DNA of 64,000 bases from Allobosea sp. LC85 (GTDB lineage: Bacteria; Pseudomonadota; Alphaproteobacteria; Rhizobiales; Beijerinckiaceae): positions 21,866 through 85,865 of the forward strand of contig NZ_JPKG01000063.1 in assembly GCF_000735605.1 (NCBI RefSeq), read 5' to 3'. Each line of letters begins with the position of its first letter. The stretch's first letter is position 1. Of the stretch, positions 33,358 through 42,498 are shown in pieces. The notes under the pieces were generated by a model. That model saw only the letters and a program-made list of their open reading frames with translations, had not been told where the DNA came from and did not search any database. Made by a program: the position numbers and the translations under genes.

Positions 33358-33657
33358 TCAGAAATCGCTCGCGATTCCCTTCACTTCCCAGTCGTCATAG
33401 CGCACCGGATCGAGACCGCCGCGGCCGTTGAGCTCCTTGTCGCGCTTTACCGCCGCCGCTTTGGCGTCGATCTCGGCGCGCCGCGCCTGGGCTTCGGCCA
33501 ATGCGCGCTGCGCCGCCGGCGAAAGGCTCCTGGTCTGATCGGTCTCGCTCGTCGGGACCGCAGCTTGATCCTTGGCCGAGGCTTGGCCCTTGGCCAAGGC
33601 TTGATCCTTGGCAATGTCGTTTGGCATCGGCGCAGCGCTCTCTTGCGGGATCGGCAT
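33358..33657 (-). CDS. DUF1674 protein, SDHAF4-like succinate dehydrogenase assembly factor
   Basis: 99 residues from ATG 33657. The C-terminal 20 residues (RGGLDPVRYDDWEVKGIASD) are the SDHAF4/DUF1674 signature; in mitochondria SDHAF4 protects flavinated SdhA before assembly. The N-terminal half is low complexity (AKDQALAKGQASAKDQA), built by an 18-base tandem repeat. It lies 28 kb from sdhCDAB and divergent from htpX. Confidence 0.85.
   Translation of the reverse strand: MPIPQESAAPMPNDIAKDQALAKGQASAKDQAAVPTSETDQTRSLSPAAQRALAEAQARRAEIDAKAAAVKRDKELNGRGGLDPVRYDDWEVKGIASDF
33563..33616. repeat. Three tandem 18-base units inside the DUF1674 gene
   Basis: Units at 33563, 33581 and 33599, each like GCTTGATCCTTGGCCGAG. 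They code the repeating AKDQA/AKGQA stretch. A length-variable linker is the simplest reading. Confidence 0.75.
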
Positions 33658-33742
33658 GGTCTTCACCACATAAGGCCGAATTCTGCATTCGGGGAGAGCG
33701 CATTCGCCATCCCGGACTGCGCAACCGACAAAGGGGACCCCG

Positions 33743-34669
33743 ATGAACTACGTCCGCACCGGCATCCTGATGGCCGGCCTCACCGCGCTCTTCGCCGTGG
33801 TCGGCTATCTGCTCGGCGGCGCGGGCGGCATGCTGATCGCGCTCGGCATCGCCGCCGCGACCAATCTCTACAGCTACTGGAATTCGGATCGGCTCGCGCT
33901 CGCCTCCCACAATGCCCATGAGGTCGACGAGCGTAGCGCACCCGAACTCTATGGCATGGTGCGCGACCTTGCCGCGCGCGCCAATATGCCGATGCCGAGG
34001 GTCTACCTGATCGACGAGGAGCAGCCCAACGCCTTCGCCACCGGGCGGAACCCGCAGAACGCCGCTGTCGCCGCGACCACCGGCATCCTGCGCACGCTGA
34101 GCTATGACGAACTCGCCGGCGTGATGGCCCACGAGCTTGCCCACATCAAAAATCACGACACGCTGACGATGACCATCACCGCGACCATGGCCGGCGCAAT
34201 CTCCTCACTCACCACCTTTGGCATGTTCTTCGGCTCGCGCGAGAACCGGCCAGGGTTGCTGATGCAGATCCTGATTTCGGTGCTCGCGCCGATGGCCGCG
34301 ATGGTGATTCAGATGGCGATCTCGCGTTCGCGCGAATACGAGGCGGACAGGCTCGGCGGCGAGATCTGCGGCAATCCGGTCGCGCTCGCCGACGCGCTTG
34401 CCAAGATCGCCGGAGGCGTCGCGCATATTCCGAACGAGACGGCGGAGGCCAAGCCTGCTACGGCCCACATGTTCATCATCAATCCCCTGAGCGGACGCGG
34501 CATGGATTCTCTGTTTTCGACCCACCCCGACACCGGCAACCGCATCGCCGCCCTGATGGAGCAGGCGCGCGCCATGGGCATCGGCCGGGGTCGCAATGCC
34601 GGCGGTTTCACCAGCCCGGCCGCACAGAGCCCATGGAACGGCTCCCACAAGCCCGGACCGTGGGGCTGA
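33743..34669 (+). CDS. htpX: Membrane zinc protease HtpX
   Basis: 308 residues. Two N-terminal spans, the zinc site VMAHELAHIKNHD, a second membrane pair, and the third ligand Glu in SREYEADRLGG. The substrate loop NPLSGRGMDSLFSTHPDTGNRI is typical. It degrades misfolded inner-membrane proteins, often under heat or envelope stress. The stop is one base before rsmB. Confidence 0.96.
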   Translation: MNYVRTGILMAGLTALFAVVGYLLGGAGGMLIALGIAAATNLYSYWNSDRLALASHNAHEVDERSAPELYGMVRDLAARANMPMPRVYLIDEEQPNAFATGRNPQNAAVAATTGILRTLSYDELAGVMAHELAHIKNHDTLTMTITATMAGAISSLTTFGMFFGSRENRPGLLMQILISVLAPMAAMVIQMAISRSREYEADRLGGEICGNPVALADALAKIAGGVAHIPNETAEAKPATAHMFIINPLSGRGMDSLFSTHPDTGNRIAALMEQARAMGIGRGRNAGGFTSPAAQSPWNGSHKPGPWG

Positions 34670-34670
34670 G

Positions 34671-36032
34671 ATGACCGAACAGGACAATTCGCGCCGGAAA
34701 CCAGCGCCTGCTCCCGCGCGGCAGGCCGATGATGCACCGGGTCTGCCGGCGCGCCGCCTTGCGGCAAACCTGATCGACGAGGTGCTGCGGGCCGGCACCG
34801 CGCTCGACGAAACCTATGAACGCATGAGCCCGGCCTTCGGGCTCGATGCAGCCGACGCAGCCCTGGCGCGCGCCATCACCATCACCGCCTTCCGCCGGCT
34901 CGGCACGATCCAGCACGCCATCAATGCGCGGCTCGAACGCGGCAGCCCGAAGAATTCAGGCCCCTTCGAGCCGATTCTGGTCGCAGCCGCGGCCCAGATC
35001 CTCTTCCTCGACGTGCCGGATCACGCCGCAGTCGACCTCGCAATCCGCCATCTCCACGAGGATGCCCGTTCGGCCCGCTATGTCGCGCTGGGCAATGCGC
35101 TGCTGCGCCGGCTTGCCCGCGAGCGCGACGCGATCCTGAACGGAAGCGCCGCACCCTTTGCCGACACCCCACCCTGGCTCGCTGAGAGCTGGCGCAACGC
35201 CTATGGCGATGAAACGGCCGCCGCCATCGCTGCAAGCCATGCCGACGAGCCGCCGCTCGATCTGAGCGTGAAGGATGACGCGGCCGGCTGGGCCGAGAAA
35301 CTCGGCGGCATCGTGCTGCCAACCGGATCGGTGCGTCTGCGCGAGCGCGCCCCGGTGCCGAGCCTGCCCGGCTTTGCGGAAGGCGAGTGGTGGGTGCAGG
35401 ACGCGGCTGCGGCACTGCCGGCGCTGCTGCTGGCGCCCAGGCCGGGCGAACGCATCGCCGATCTTTGCGCCGCCCCGGGCGGCAAGACGGCACAGCTCGC
35501 TGCAGCCGGAGCCTCCGTGACCGCAGTCGATCGTTCAGCGCCGCGGCTGCGCCGCCTGCGCGCCAATCTGGAACGGCTCGGGCTCACGGCCGAGATCCTG
35601 GCGGCCGATGCCGCAACCTGGCAGGCCGAGCCTTTCGACGCGGTGCTGCTCGATGCCCCCTGCAGCGCCACGGGCACGATTCGCCGCCATCCCGATGTCG
35701 CCTGGACGAAGACACCCGAGGATCGCGACAAGCTGGCCGTACTCCAGGCCCGGTTGCTCGACGCCGCCGCACGCCTGACGCGGCCCGGCGGTCGCCTGGT
35801 CTACTGCACCTGTTCGCTCGAACCGGAAGAAGGCGAACACCAGATCGACGCCTTCCTCGCCGCGAACCCGGGCTTTGCGCGTGTGCCGATCAAGCCCGAG
35901 GAAATCGGCGGGCTCCCCGACGCGATCAACGCCGCCGGCGACCTTCGCACGCTGCCGCACCAGCTGCGCGGCGAAACCCCGCGGCTCTCCGGATGGACAG
36001 GATTTTACGCAAGCCGTCTGATCAGGCTATGA
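34671..36032 (+). CDS. rsmB: 16S rRNA m5C967 methyltransferase (RsmB/NOL1 family)
   Basis: 453 residues. An N-terminal NusB-like domain (residues about 25-150) precedes the Rossmann methyltransferase with IADLCAAPGGKTAQLA, LLDAPCSATGTIRRHPD and VYCTCSLEPEEGEH carrying the two cysteines of RNA m5C methyltransferases. Directly after htpX and upstream of a heparinase-like gene and purH. Confidence 0.93.
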   Translation: MTEQDNSRRKPAPAPARQADDAPGLPARRLAANLIDEVLRAGTALDETYERMSPAFGLDAADAALARAITITAFRRLGTIQHAINARLERGSPKNSGPFEPILVAAAAQILFLDVPDHAAVDLAIRHLHEDARSARYVALGNALLRRLARERDAILNGSAAPFADTPPWLAESWRNAYGDETAAAIAASHADEPPLDLSVKDDAAGWAEKLGGIVLPTGSVRLRERAPVPSLPGFAEGEWWVQDAAAALPALLLAPRPGERIADLCAAPGGKTAQLAAAGASVTAVDRSAPRLRRLRANLERLGLTAEILAADAATWQAEPFDAVLLDAPCSATGTIRRHPDVAWTKTPEDRDKLAVLQARLLDAAARLTRPGGRLVYCTCSLEPEEGEHQIDAFLAANPGFARVPIKPEEIGGLPDAINAAGDLRTLPHQLRGETPRLSGWTGFYASRLIRL

Positions 36033-36104
36033 CGAAGCTGGGATTCGCAGGGCGCGACCACGTCCTCCGGGACGATTCGCACCGGGACGGGGTGAGCGGG
36101 GGCA

Positions 36105-37832
36105 TTGAACGGCTGGACTGAGCGTAGGGGGCTTGCCCAGGCGGCGATCGGTCGGGCTGCGCGGCGTACGCGTGGCCAGCTCGTCGGCGCCGCACGGAAG
36201 CTCTGGCCTTTCGGCCATGTCCAGGCGACTCGGCTGCTCTTCGCCCCGCATGATTTGCGCACGGCCGATCCGACCACGGCCGGCGACATTTATTCCGGGT
36301 ACTATGCCTTCGCCGGGCGCACGCTGAGAACCCATGGCGAATCGCCCTTCGACTGCCTACCGCCGAGCGAGGGCTGGTCCGAGGCGCTGTACGGCTTCTC
36401 ATGGCTGCGGCATATGCGCGCCGCCGATACCGCGATCGCCCGCGCCAATGCGCGCGCGCTGGTCGATGAGTTCATCACCAGGCGGCACGACCGCAGTGAG
36501 ATCGCCAGGCAGCCGGCGGTCGCCGCGCGCCGTCTGATTTCCTTCCTGTCGCATTCGCCACTCCTGCTCGAGGGCGCAGACCACGCGTTCTACGAGCGCT
36601 TCATCCGCCATGTCGCGGGGCTGACGGAACGGCTGACGCTGGCGCTTTCCGGCGCGGTCGATGGCGTGGCGCGGCTGCAATGCCTGATCGCCGTGACCTT
36701 CGCCGCGATCAGCCTCGACGGCCAGGAGCGACGGCTGAGGCGCGCCGAGGCGGCCCTTTCCGATGAGCTCGACGTCCAGATCCTGCCCGATGGCGGTCAT
36801 CTCAGCCGCAATCCCCGGCTGATCATCGAACTGCTGCTCGATCTCCTGCCCCTGCGCGAGACATTCGTCGCGCGCGGACTCGAGCCGCCGCGCAGCGTGC
36901 TCATGGCGATCGAGCGGATGATGCCGCATCTGCGGCTGTTCAGGCATGGCGACGGCTCGCTCGCCCTCTTCAACGGCATGGGCATTACCCCGCCCGATCT
37001 GATGGCGACGCTCGCGGCCTATGACGATGCCCGTGCCCGCCCCATCGAACATGCCGCCTATTCCGGCTACGACCGGCTCGGCGCCGGCCGCAGCACCGTG
37101 GTGGTCGATGCCGGCGCACCGCCGCGAGGCGCCAACTCGGTCGAAGCCCATGCGGGCTGCCTGTCCTTCGAGTTCTCCAGCGGCAGCCAGCGCATCATCG
37201 TCAATTGCGGCGCCAGCCGTTTCGGACCGCCCGAGCTCCGGCTGGCCGCGCGCAGCACCGCAGCCCATTCCACGGTGATCCTGGCGGAGCGTTCCAGTGC
37301 CTCCTTCGGCCTTGTGCTCGGCGAGCACCGCATCGTCGCCGGCCCGTCCGACGTGCGGGTCGCGCGGCAGGACAGCGAGACAGGTCATGAATGGGTCGCG
37401 AGCCATGACGGCTATCGCCGCAATCTCGGCGCGCTGCACACCCGCCGGTTGCTGCTCAGCCGCGACGGCGCGACGCTGACCGGTGAAGACGAGATTGCCC
37501 TGCCCACGGAAACGGAAGCACTGCCGGCCGTGGCGCGCTTCCACCTGCACCCCGGTATCCGTCCGAGCCTGATCCGCGAGGGCGAAGGCGCCCTGCTCGC
37601 GCTGCCCTCGGGCGAGGTCTGGGAGTTTGAGGCCTCCGGCCTGGTGGTCACGATCGAGGAAAGCATCTTCCTTGCCGCGGCCGACGGAAAGCGGCGAACC
37701 GAACAGCTGGCGATCAGCTTCGACGCTGCCGAGACGCCGCAGGTCACCTGGCGCTTGACCCGCGTTGGCACGGCGCCGCGAGCAACGCGGCCGCATGAAC
37801 GGGGCGGACCCGAGGCACAACTGCCGCTTTGA
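36105..37832 (+). CDS. Heparinase II/III-like protein
   Basis: 575 residues, apparently from TTG 36105. An N-terminal all-alpha domain (helices to about residue 290) is followed by a beta-sandwich with YSGYDRLGAGRSTVVVDAG, HAGCLSFEFSSG and the repeated HxxVI-type HSTVILAERSS. Such proteins sit between rsmB and purH in many Rhizobiales (memory). True polysaccharide lyase activity is unproven; a role in cell-wall or exopolysaccharide turnover is possible. No signal peptide is clear. Confidence 0.82.
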   Translation: MNGWTERRGLAQAAIGRAARRTRGQLVGAARKLWPFGHVQATRLLFAPHDLRTADPTTAGDIYSGYYAFAGRTLRTHGESPFDCLPPSEGWSEALYGFSWLRHMRAADTAIARANARALVDEFITRRHDRSEIARQPAVAARRLISFLSHSPLLLEGADHAFYERFIRHVAGLTERLTLALSGAVDGVARLQCLIAVTFAAISLDGQERRLRRAEAALSDELDVQILPDGGHLSRNPRLIIELLLDLLPLRETFVARGLEPPRSVLMAIERMMPHLRLFRHGDGSLALFNGMGITPPDLMATLAAYDDARARPIEHAAYSGYDRLGAGRSTVVVDAGAPPRGANSVEAHAGCLSFEFSSGSQRIIVNCGASRFGPPELRLAARSTAAHSTVILAERSSASFGLVLGEHRIVAGPSDVRVARQDSETGHEWVASHDGYRRNLGALHTRRLLLSRDGATLTGEDEIALPTETEALPAVARFHLHPGIRPSLIREGEGALLALPSGEVWEFEASGLVVTIEESIFLAAADGKRRTEQLAISFDAAETPQVTWRLTRVGTAPRATRPHERGGPEAQLPL

Positions 37833-37932
37833 CGGCGGGACAGGGCTTCGGGCACCGCACTTTGCATCCGGGGCCCGGCATGATAGGGCCCCGCCAAGCC
37901 GCCTTCATTGCACTGCACACCGGATTGTCCCG

Positions 37933-39525
37933 ATGCCGACTGAGCTTCGCCGCGTCGAACGCGCTCTTCTTTCCGTCTCCGACAAGACGGGGCTGATCGA
38001 ATTCGCGCGCGCCCTTCACCGCCTCGGCATCGCGCTGATCTCGACGGGGGGCACCGCCAAGGCAATCGCCGAGGCCGGCCTGCCTGTCACCGATGTCTCC
38101 GATCTCACCGGCTTCCCGGAAATGATGGACGGTCGCGTCAAGACGCTGCACCCCAAGGTGCATGGCGGCCTTCTCGCCGTCCGCTCGCATCCGGAGCATC
38201 AGGCCTCGATGCTCGGCCATGGTATCGCGCCGATCGACCTGCTCGTCGTCAATCTCTATCCGTTCGAGGCGACCGTCGCCGCCGGCCGCTCCTATGACGA
38301 CTGCATCGAGAACATCGATATCGGCGGGCCGGCGATGATCCGGGCCGCCGCCAAGAACCATACCGACGTTGCCGTCGTGGTGGACGCAGCGGACTACGCC
38401 GCCGTGCTCGGAGAACTCGAGAGCCAGAAGGGCGCGACCACGCTGACGCTGCGCCGCAAGCTCGCCCAGAAGGCCTATGCCCGCACCGCCGCCTACGACT
38501 CGGCGATCTCGAACTGGTTCGCCAACGAACTCGCCGAGACGTCTCCTGTCTACCGCGCCCTTGGCGGCAGCCTCGCCGAGACACTGCGCTATGGCGAGAA
38601 CCCGCATCAATGGGCTGCGTTCTACCGCACTCCCGAGCAACGTCCCGGGGTCGCGACCGCCCGCCAGGTCCAGGGCAAGCAGCTATCCTACAACAACATC
38701 AACGACACTGACGCCGCCTTCGAATGCGTCGCCGAGTTCGACCCTGCCGCCTCGGCCGCCTGCGTCATCGTCAAGCACGCCAATCCCTGCGGCGTCGCCA
38801 GCGGCAGCTCGCTGCTCGAGGCCTATGAGAAGGCGCTGGCCTGCGACCCGGTTTCGGCCTTCGGCGGCATCGTCGCGCTCAACCGCAAGCTCGATGCCCA
38901 GGCCGCGAGGAAGATCGTCGAGGTCTTCACCGAAGTGATCATCGCGCCCGAGGCGGATGACGAGGCGATCGCGATGATCGCCGCCAAGAAGAACCTGCGG
39001 CTGCTGCTGACCGGCGGCCTGCCCGATCCGCGCGGCGGCGGGCTGGCGCTGCGCACCGTTTCCGGCGGCTTCCTCGCTCAGGCTCGTGACAATGCCGTCG
39101 TTGACGACATGGAGCTCAGAGTCGTGACCAAGCGCGCGCCGAGCGAGGCCGAGCTCGCCGATCTTCGCTTCGCCTTCCGCGTTGCCAAGCACGTCAAGTC
39201 GAACGCCATCGTCTATGTGAGGGGGCAGGCGACCGTAGGCATCGGCGCGGGCCAGATGAGCCGTGTCGATTCCTCGCGCATCGCCGCCTGGAAGGCGAGC
39301 GAGGCCGCAAAGGCAGCTGGCGTTGCCGAGAGCCTGGCCAAGGGCTCAGTCGTGGCCTCCGACGCCTTCTTCCCCTTTGCCGACGGCCTCCTCGCCGCGG
39401 CCGAGGCTGGGGCCACGGCAGTGATCCAGCCCGGCGGCTCGATGCGCGACGACGAGGTGATCAAGGCGGCCGACGAGGCCGGCCTCGCCATGGTCTTCAC
39501 CGGCCATCGCCACTTCCGCCACTGA
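37933..39525 (+). CDS. purH: Bifunctional AICAR formyltransferase / IMP cyclohydrolase
   Basis: 530 residues from ATG 37933. The N-terminal IMPCHase domain has ALLSVSDKTGLIEFA, STGGTAK and FPEMMDGRVKTLHPKVHGGLL; the AICAR transformylase domain has LRYGENPHQ, SYNNINDTDAAFE and VIVKHANPCGVA. It performs the last two steps of purine synthesis. The 100-base upstream gap holds a GGGGCCC hairpin of unknown role but no recognisable ZTP riboswitch. Confidence 0.97.
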   Translation: MPTELRRVERALLSVSDKTGLIEFARALHRLGIALISTGGTAKAIAEAGLPVTDVSDLTGFPEMMDGRVKTLHPKVHGGLLAVRSHPEHQASMLGHGIAPIDLLVVNLYPFEATVAAGRSYDDCIENIDIGGPAMIRAAAKNHTDVAVVVDAADYAAVLGELESQKGATTLTLRRKLAQKAYARTAAYDSAISNWFANELAETSPVYRALGGSLAETLRYGENPHQWAAFYRTPEQRPGVATARQVQGKQLSYNNINDTDAAFECVAEFDPAASAACVIVKHANPCGVASGSSLLEAYEKALACDPVSAFGGIVALNRKLDAQAARKIVEVFTEVIIAPEADDEAIAMIAAKKNLRLLLTGGLPDPRGGGLALRTVSGGFLAQARDNAVVDDMELRVVTKRAPSEAELADLRFAFRVAKHVKSNAIVYVRGQATVGIGAGQMSRVDSSRIAAWKASEAAKAAGVAESLAKGSVVASDAFFPFADGLLAAAEAGATAVIQPGGSMRDDEVIKAADEAGLAMVFTGHRHFRH

Positions 39526-39605
39526 GGCGCGGGCGGCCGGCAGGGCCGCTCTCGACCATGGGCGCGGCTTGGCCCTATTCTGCCGGCGTCGCGAGCGAGG
39601 CCGGC

Positions 39606-40784
39606 ATGACGCAGACCCATCAGCGGCGCACGCCCCTGCGGACGCGCGTAGCTCACGAACACGCCAAGGTCAGCTTCGTCGAGCTGTTCTTCGACCTCGT
39701 CTTCGTCTTTGCGATCACGCAGATCTCGCACGCCTTGCTGGAGCATTTCTCGCTGCTTGGGCTCGCGCAGGCCGCCTTGCTGCTCGGCGCAGTCTGGTGG
39801 GCCTGGGTCTGCACGAGCTGGGTGACCAACTGGCTCGACCCCGACTCGACGCCGGTACGCCTGATGCTGTTCGTGCTGATGTTCGTCGGCCTGGTGCTCA
39901 CGACCTCGCTGCCGGGCGCATTCGAGGGTCTCGGCCTGATCTTCGCCTGCGCCTATGTCGCGATGCAGCTCGGCCGCAGCGTCTTCACGCTGATCAGCCT
40001 GAGGGGCCGCAGCCCCGCCAATTACCGGAACTTCCAACGCATATGCCTCTGGTTCGCGCTGTCCGGCGTGTTCTGGATCATCGGCGGATTGGCCGATGGC
40101 AGTCTCCGCTTCGGGTTCTGGGCGCTCGCACTTGCGCTTGAATATGGCTCGCCCTGGATCGGTTTCAGGGTGCCGGGCCTCGGCCGTTCCAGTACCGCCG
40201 AATGGGATATCGAAGGCGCGCATCTTGCCGAACGATGCGCGCTTTTCATCATCATCGCGCTCGGTGAATCCGTGCTCGTGACAGGCGCCACCGCATCGAA
40301 GCTGGCAGCGACGCTGCCCAACTCGCTTGCCTTCGGCAATGCCTTTCTCAGCTCCGTCGCGATGTGGTGGCTGTATTTTCATGTCGGCGCCGAGCGCGGC
40401 AGCCAGCGCATCTCCACGGCTGACGATCCGGGCTCGCTGGCCCGCAGCGCCTATACCCTTATCCCGCTGCCTCTTGTCGCCGGGATCATCCTGGTCGCCG
40501 TCGGTGACGAGTTCGTGCTGGCGCACCCGACCGGCCATACCGAGCTCAAGGTGGCGATCGCCGTCATCGCGGGGCCGATCTTCTACGTGATCGGAAATCT
40601 GCTCTTCAAGAAGGTCACGGCAGGGTGGTATCCGCTGTCGCACCTCGTCGGACTCGGGCTGCTTGCACTCTGGGCTCCGACGGCCGCGATCCTGCCGCCG
40701 CTCGCGCTGAGTATCGGTGCAACGCTCATCCTGGTCCTGGTCGCGGCCTGGGAAACCCTCTCGCTTCGGCCGAAGGAGGCCTGA
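39606..40784 (+). CDS. Low-temperature requirement protein A (LtrA) family membrane protein
   Basis: 392 residues from ATG 39606. The opening motif KVSFVELFFDLVFVFAITQISH is the LtrA signature; ALFIIIALGESVLVTG and a repeat of about ten membrane spans follow. The biochemical role is unknown (named from a Listeria cold mutant). Three bases separate it from a small membrane protein, which with the YbaK gene forms a run. Confidence 0.9.
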   Translation: MTQTHQRRTPLRTRVAHEHAKVSFVELFFDLVFVFAITQISHALLEHFSLLGLAQAALLLGAVWWAWVCTSWVTNWLDPDSTPVRLMLFVLMFVGLVLTTSLPGAFEGLGLIFACAYVAMQLGRSVFTLISLRGRSPANYRNFQRICLWFALSGVFWIIGGLADGSLRFGFWALALALEYGSPWIGFRVPGLGRSSTAEWDIEGAHLAERCALFIIIALGESVLVTGATASKLAATLPNSLAFGNAFLSSVAMWWLYFHVGAERGSQRISTADDPGSLARSAYTLIPLPLVAGIILVAVGDEFVLAHPTGHTELKVAIAVIAGPIFYVIGNLLFKKVTAGWYPLSHLVGLGLLALWAPTAAILPPLALSIGATLILVLVAAWETLSLRPKEA

Positions 40785-40787
40785 CGC

Positions 40788-41066
40788 ATGCATACGATGA
40801 AGATGCTCTCAGCCGGCTTTGCGCTGCTCGGCCTCCTGCTGTTCCTGGCGCCGCGGCTGAACCGCAGCAGCGCACACCCCATCGCCTATGCGGTCAAACT
40901 GTTCATCCCGCTCTGGCTCGCGGTCTCGCTGATCAATCTCGTCGTCGGCGTAACCCGCGCCGGCTACACGGTTCTCGAGGAGGCTCCGATCCTGCTCATC
41001 GTCTTCGGCATCCCGATGGCGATCGCGCTGCTGCTACGCTGGTTTTTTGGAAAGGCCTCGGCATGA
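40788..41066 (+). CDS. Small hypothetical membrane protein
   Basis: 92 residues, with about three hydrophobic segments (residues 7-23, 37-55 and 66-86). I do not recognise a named family. It starts 3 bases after the LtrA gene and its stop overlaps the next ATG by 4 bases (ATGA), so it is translated as a real gene in a three-gene run. Confidence 0.75.
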   Translation: MHTMKMLSAGFALLGLLLFLAPRLNRSSAHPIAYAVKLFIPLWLAVSLINLVVGVTRAGYTVLEEAPILLIVFGIPMAIALLLRWFFGKASA

Positions 41067-41530
41067 GTCTCGAATCGGTTCGCTCGTTCTTCGCGGAGCA
41101 TGCGCCGGACATTGCCATCATCGAGACTGCAGCGAGCAGCGCGACGGTCTCGCTGGCCGCAGCGGCTCATGGCGTCGAACCGGCGCAGATCGCCAAGACG
41201 CTCTCGCTCCGGATCGGCGAGCGGGTCGTGCTTGTCGTCGCGCGCGGCGATGCACGGCTGGACAACCGCAAGGCCAAGGCCGCCTTTGGCGGCAAGCCAC
41301 GCATGCTCGATGCCGGCGAGGTCACCGAGATCACCGGCCATCCGGTTGGAGGCGTCTGCCCATTCGGACTTGTCTCCCCGCTGCCGATCTATTGCGACAT
41401 TACGCTGAAGGCCTTCGACGAAGTGGTGCCGGCCGCTGGATCCACGCAGAGCGCGCTCCGCATCAGCCCGCAACGCATGGTCGAGCTGACCAAGGCCGAA
41501 TGGGTCGATGTCTGCCAGGAGCCGGCCTGA
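41063..41530 (+). CDS. YbaK/aminoacyl-tRNA editing domain protein
   Basis: 155 residues from ATG 41063, overlapping the small membrane gene by 4. The INS-like editing fold shows AQIAKTLSLRIGERVVLVVARGDARLDNRKAK, with the conserved Lys (AKTL), and GHPVGGVCPFGL. Members deacylate mischarged tRNA (Cys-, Ala- or related tRNA-Pro). Another YbaK-type gene lies at 55.6 kb. Confidence 0.87.
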   Translation: MSLESVRSFFAEHAPDIAIIETAASSATVSLAAAAHGVEPAQIAKTLSLRIGERVVLVVARGDARLDNRKAKAAFGGKPRMLDAGEVTEITGHPVGGVCPFGLVSPLPIYCDITLKAFDEVVPAAGSTQSALRISPQRMVELTKAEWVDVCQEPA

Positions 41531-41536
41531 CGGGCC

Positions 41537-42352
41537 TTAGCCCTTGCCGCCGACCCGCTCGATCAAGGCCATTGCGGCAGCCGGATTGCGGATCTTGTCG
41601 CCGCTGATGACATACAGAAAGACATCGCGCCCGCCCTGCCCTCCCGCGGACGTCGCGACCGTGTCGAGATCCTTTGGCACCTCGCCTGCCGCCCAAAGGC
41701 GGGCGCGCTCGGCCCAGGCGTCGAGATCTCGGGCCGAATAGCCGTTCGGTTCGGCCTCCTGCGTGCCCATGATGCGGCTATAGACGAAGGGCGCCGTCGC
41801 ATCGGCAATCTGCGTGTATTTGGAATCCGCTGCGGTGACGACCGCAACGCCGTATTCGCGCAGCAGCGCGACGAAGTCCGGCGAGCGAAAACTGTCATGG
41901 CGAACCTCGACGGCGTGGCGGATCGCGCGGCCATCGACGGATTTCGGCAGCAGCTTCAGGAAAGCCTCGAAATCCGCCGGGTCGAAGGCCTTGGTCGGCA
42001 TGAACTGCCAGTTGATCGGGCCGAGCTTCTCCTTGAGCTCAAGCACGCCGCCCGTGATGAATTTCTCGATCGAGGGGCCCGCTTCCGCAAGCACGCGGCG
42101 GTTGGTGATGTAGCGTGACCCCTTCAACGAGAAGACGAAGCCGTCCGGCGTCTCCTCGCGCCATTTGGCGAAGCTCTCCGGCTTCTGCGAGCCGTAATAG
42201 GTGCCGTTGATCTCGATGGAGGTCAGCTTGCTGCTGGCATATTCGAGCTCGCGCTTCTGGGAGAGACCGTCCGGGTAGAAGCTGCCGCGCCAGGGCTCGA
42301 AAACCCAGCCTCCGATGCCGATCCTGATGGCGCCTTTTGCTGCTGCGGACAT
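41537..42352 (-). CDS. DUF72 domain protein (YecE-like TIM barrel)
   Basis: 271 residues from ATG 42352 (GGAG 5 bases upstream). DUF72 blocks: IGIGGWVFEPWRGSFYPDGL, ASKLTSIEINGTYY, FSLKGSRYITN, LGPINWQFMPTKAFD and EVRHDSFRSPDFVALL. The fold is a TIM barrel of unknown activity. Convergent with ybaK, 6 bases apart. Confidence 0.9.
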   Translation of the reverse strand: MSAAAKGAIRIGIGGWVFEPWRGSFYPDGLSQKRELEYASSKLTSIEINGTYYGSQKPESFAKWREETPDGFVFSLKGSRYITNRRVLAEAGPSIEKFITGGVLELKEKLGPINWQFMPTKAFDPADFEAFLKLLPKSVDGRAIRHAVEVRHDSFRSPDFVALLREYGVAVVTAADSKYTQIADATAPFVYSRIMGTQEAEPNGYSARDLDAWAERARLWAAGEVPKDLDTVATSAGGQGGRDVFLYVISGDKIRNPAAAMALIERVGGKG

Positions 42353-42498
42353 GACGGCTCCTCGTTCAAGCTGGCTGGCGGCATTCTTGTCGCAAACAGG
42401 CATTCAGACCACCCGATTTCGGACAGGACTTAACCCTGCATCGCGTTATCGTGGGCACACTGCTTGTCAGCGCCTGTCAGCAGCGGCCAGTTTCCGCC

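Noticed and set aside
37833..37932. ZTP/purine riboswitch upstream of purH
   Set aside because: A GGGGCCC hairpin is present, but I find no conserved ZTP core elements.
39213..40793. Long open frame antisense to the LtrA and purH genes
   Set aside because: Its translation is a charged shadow with no family pattern; the plus-strand genes are clear.
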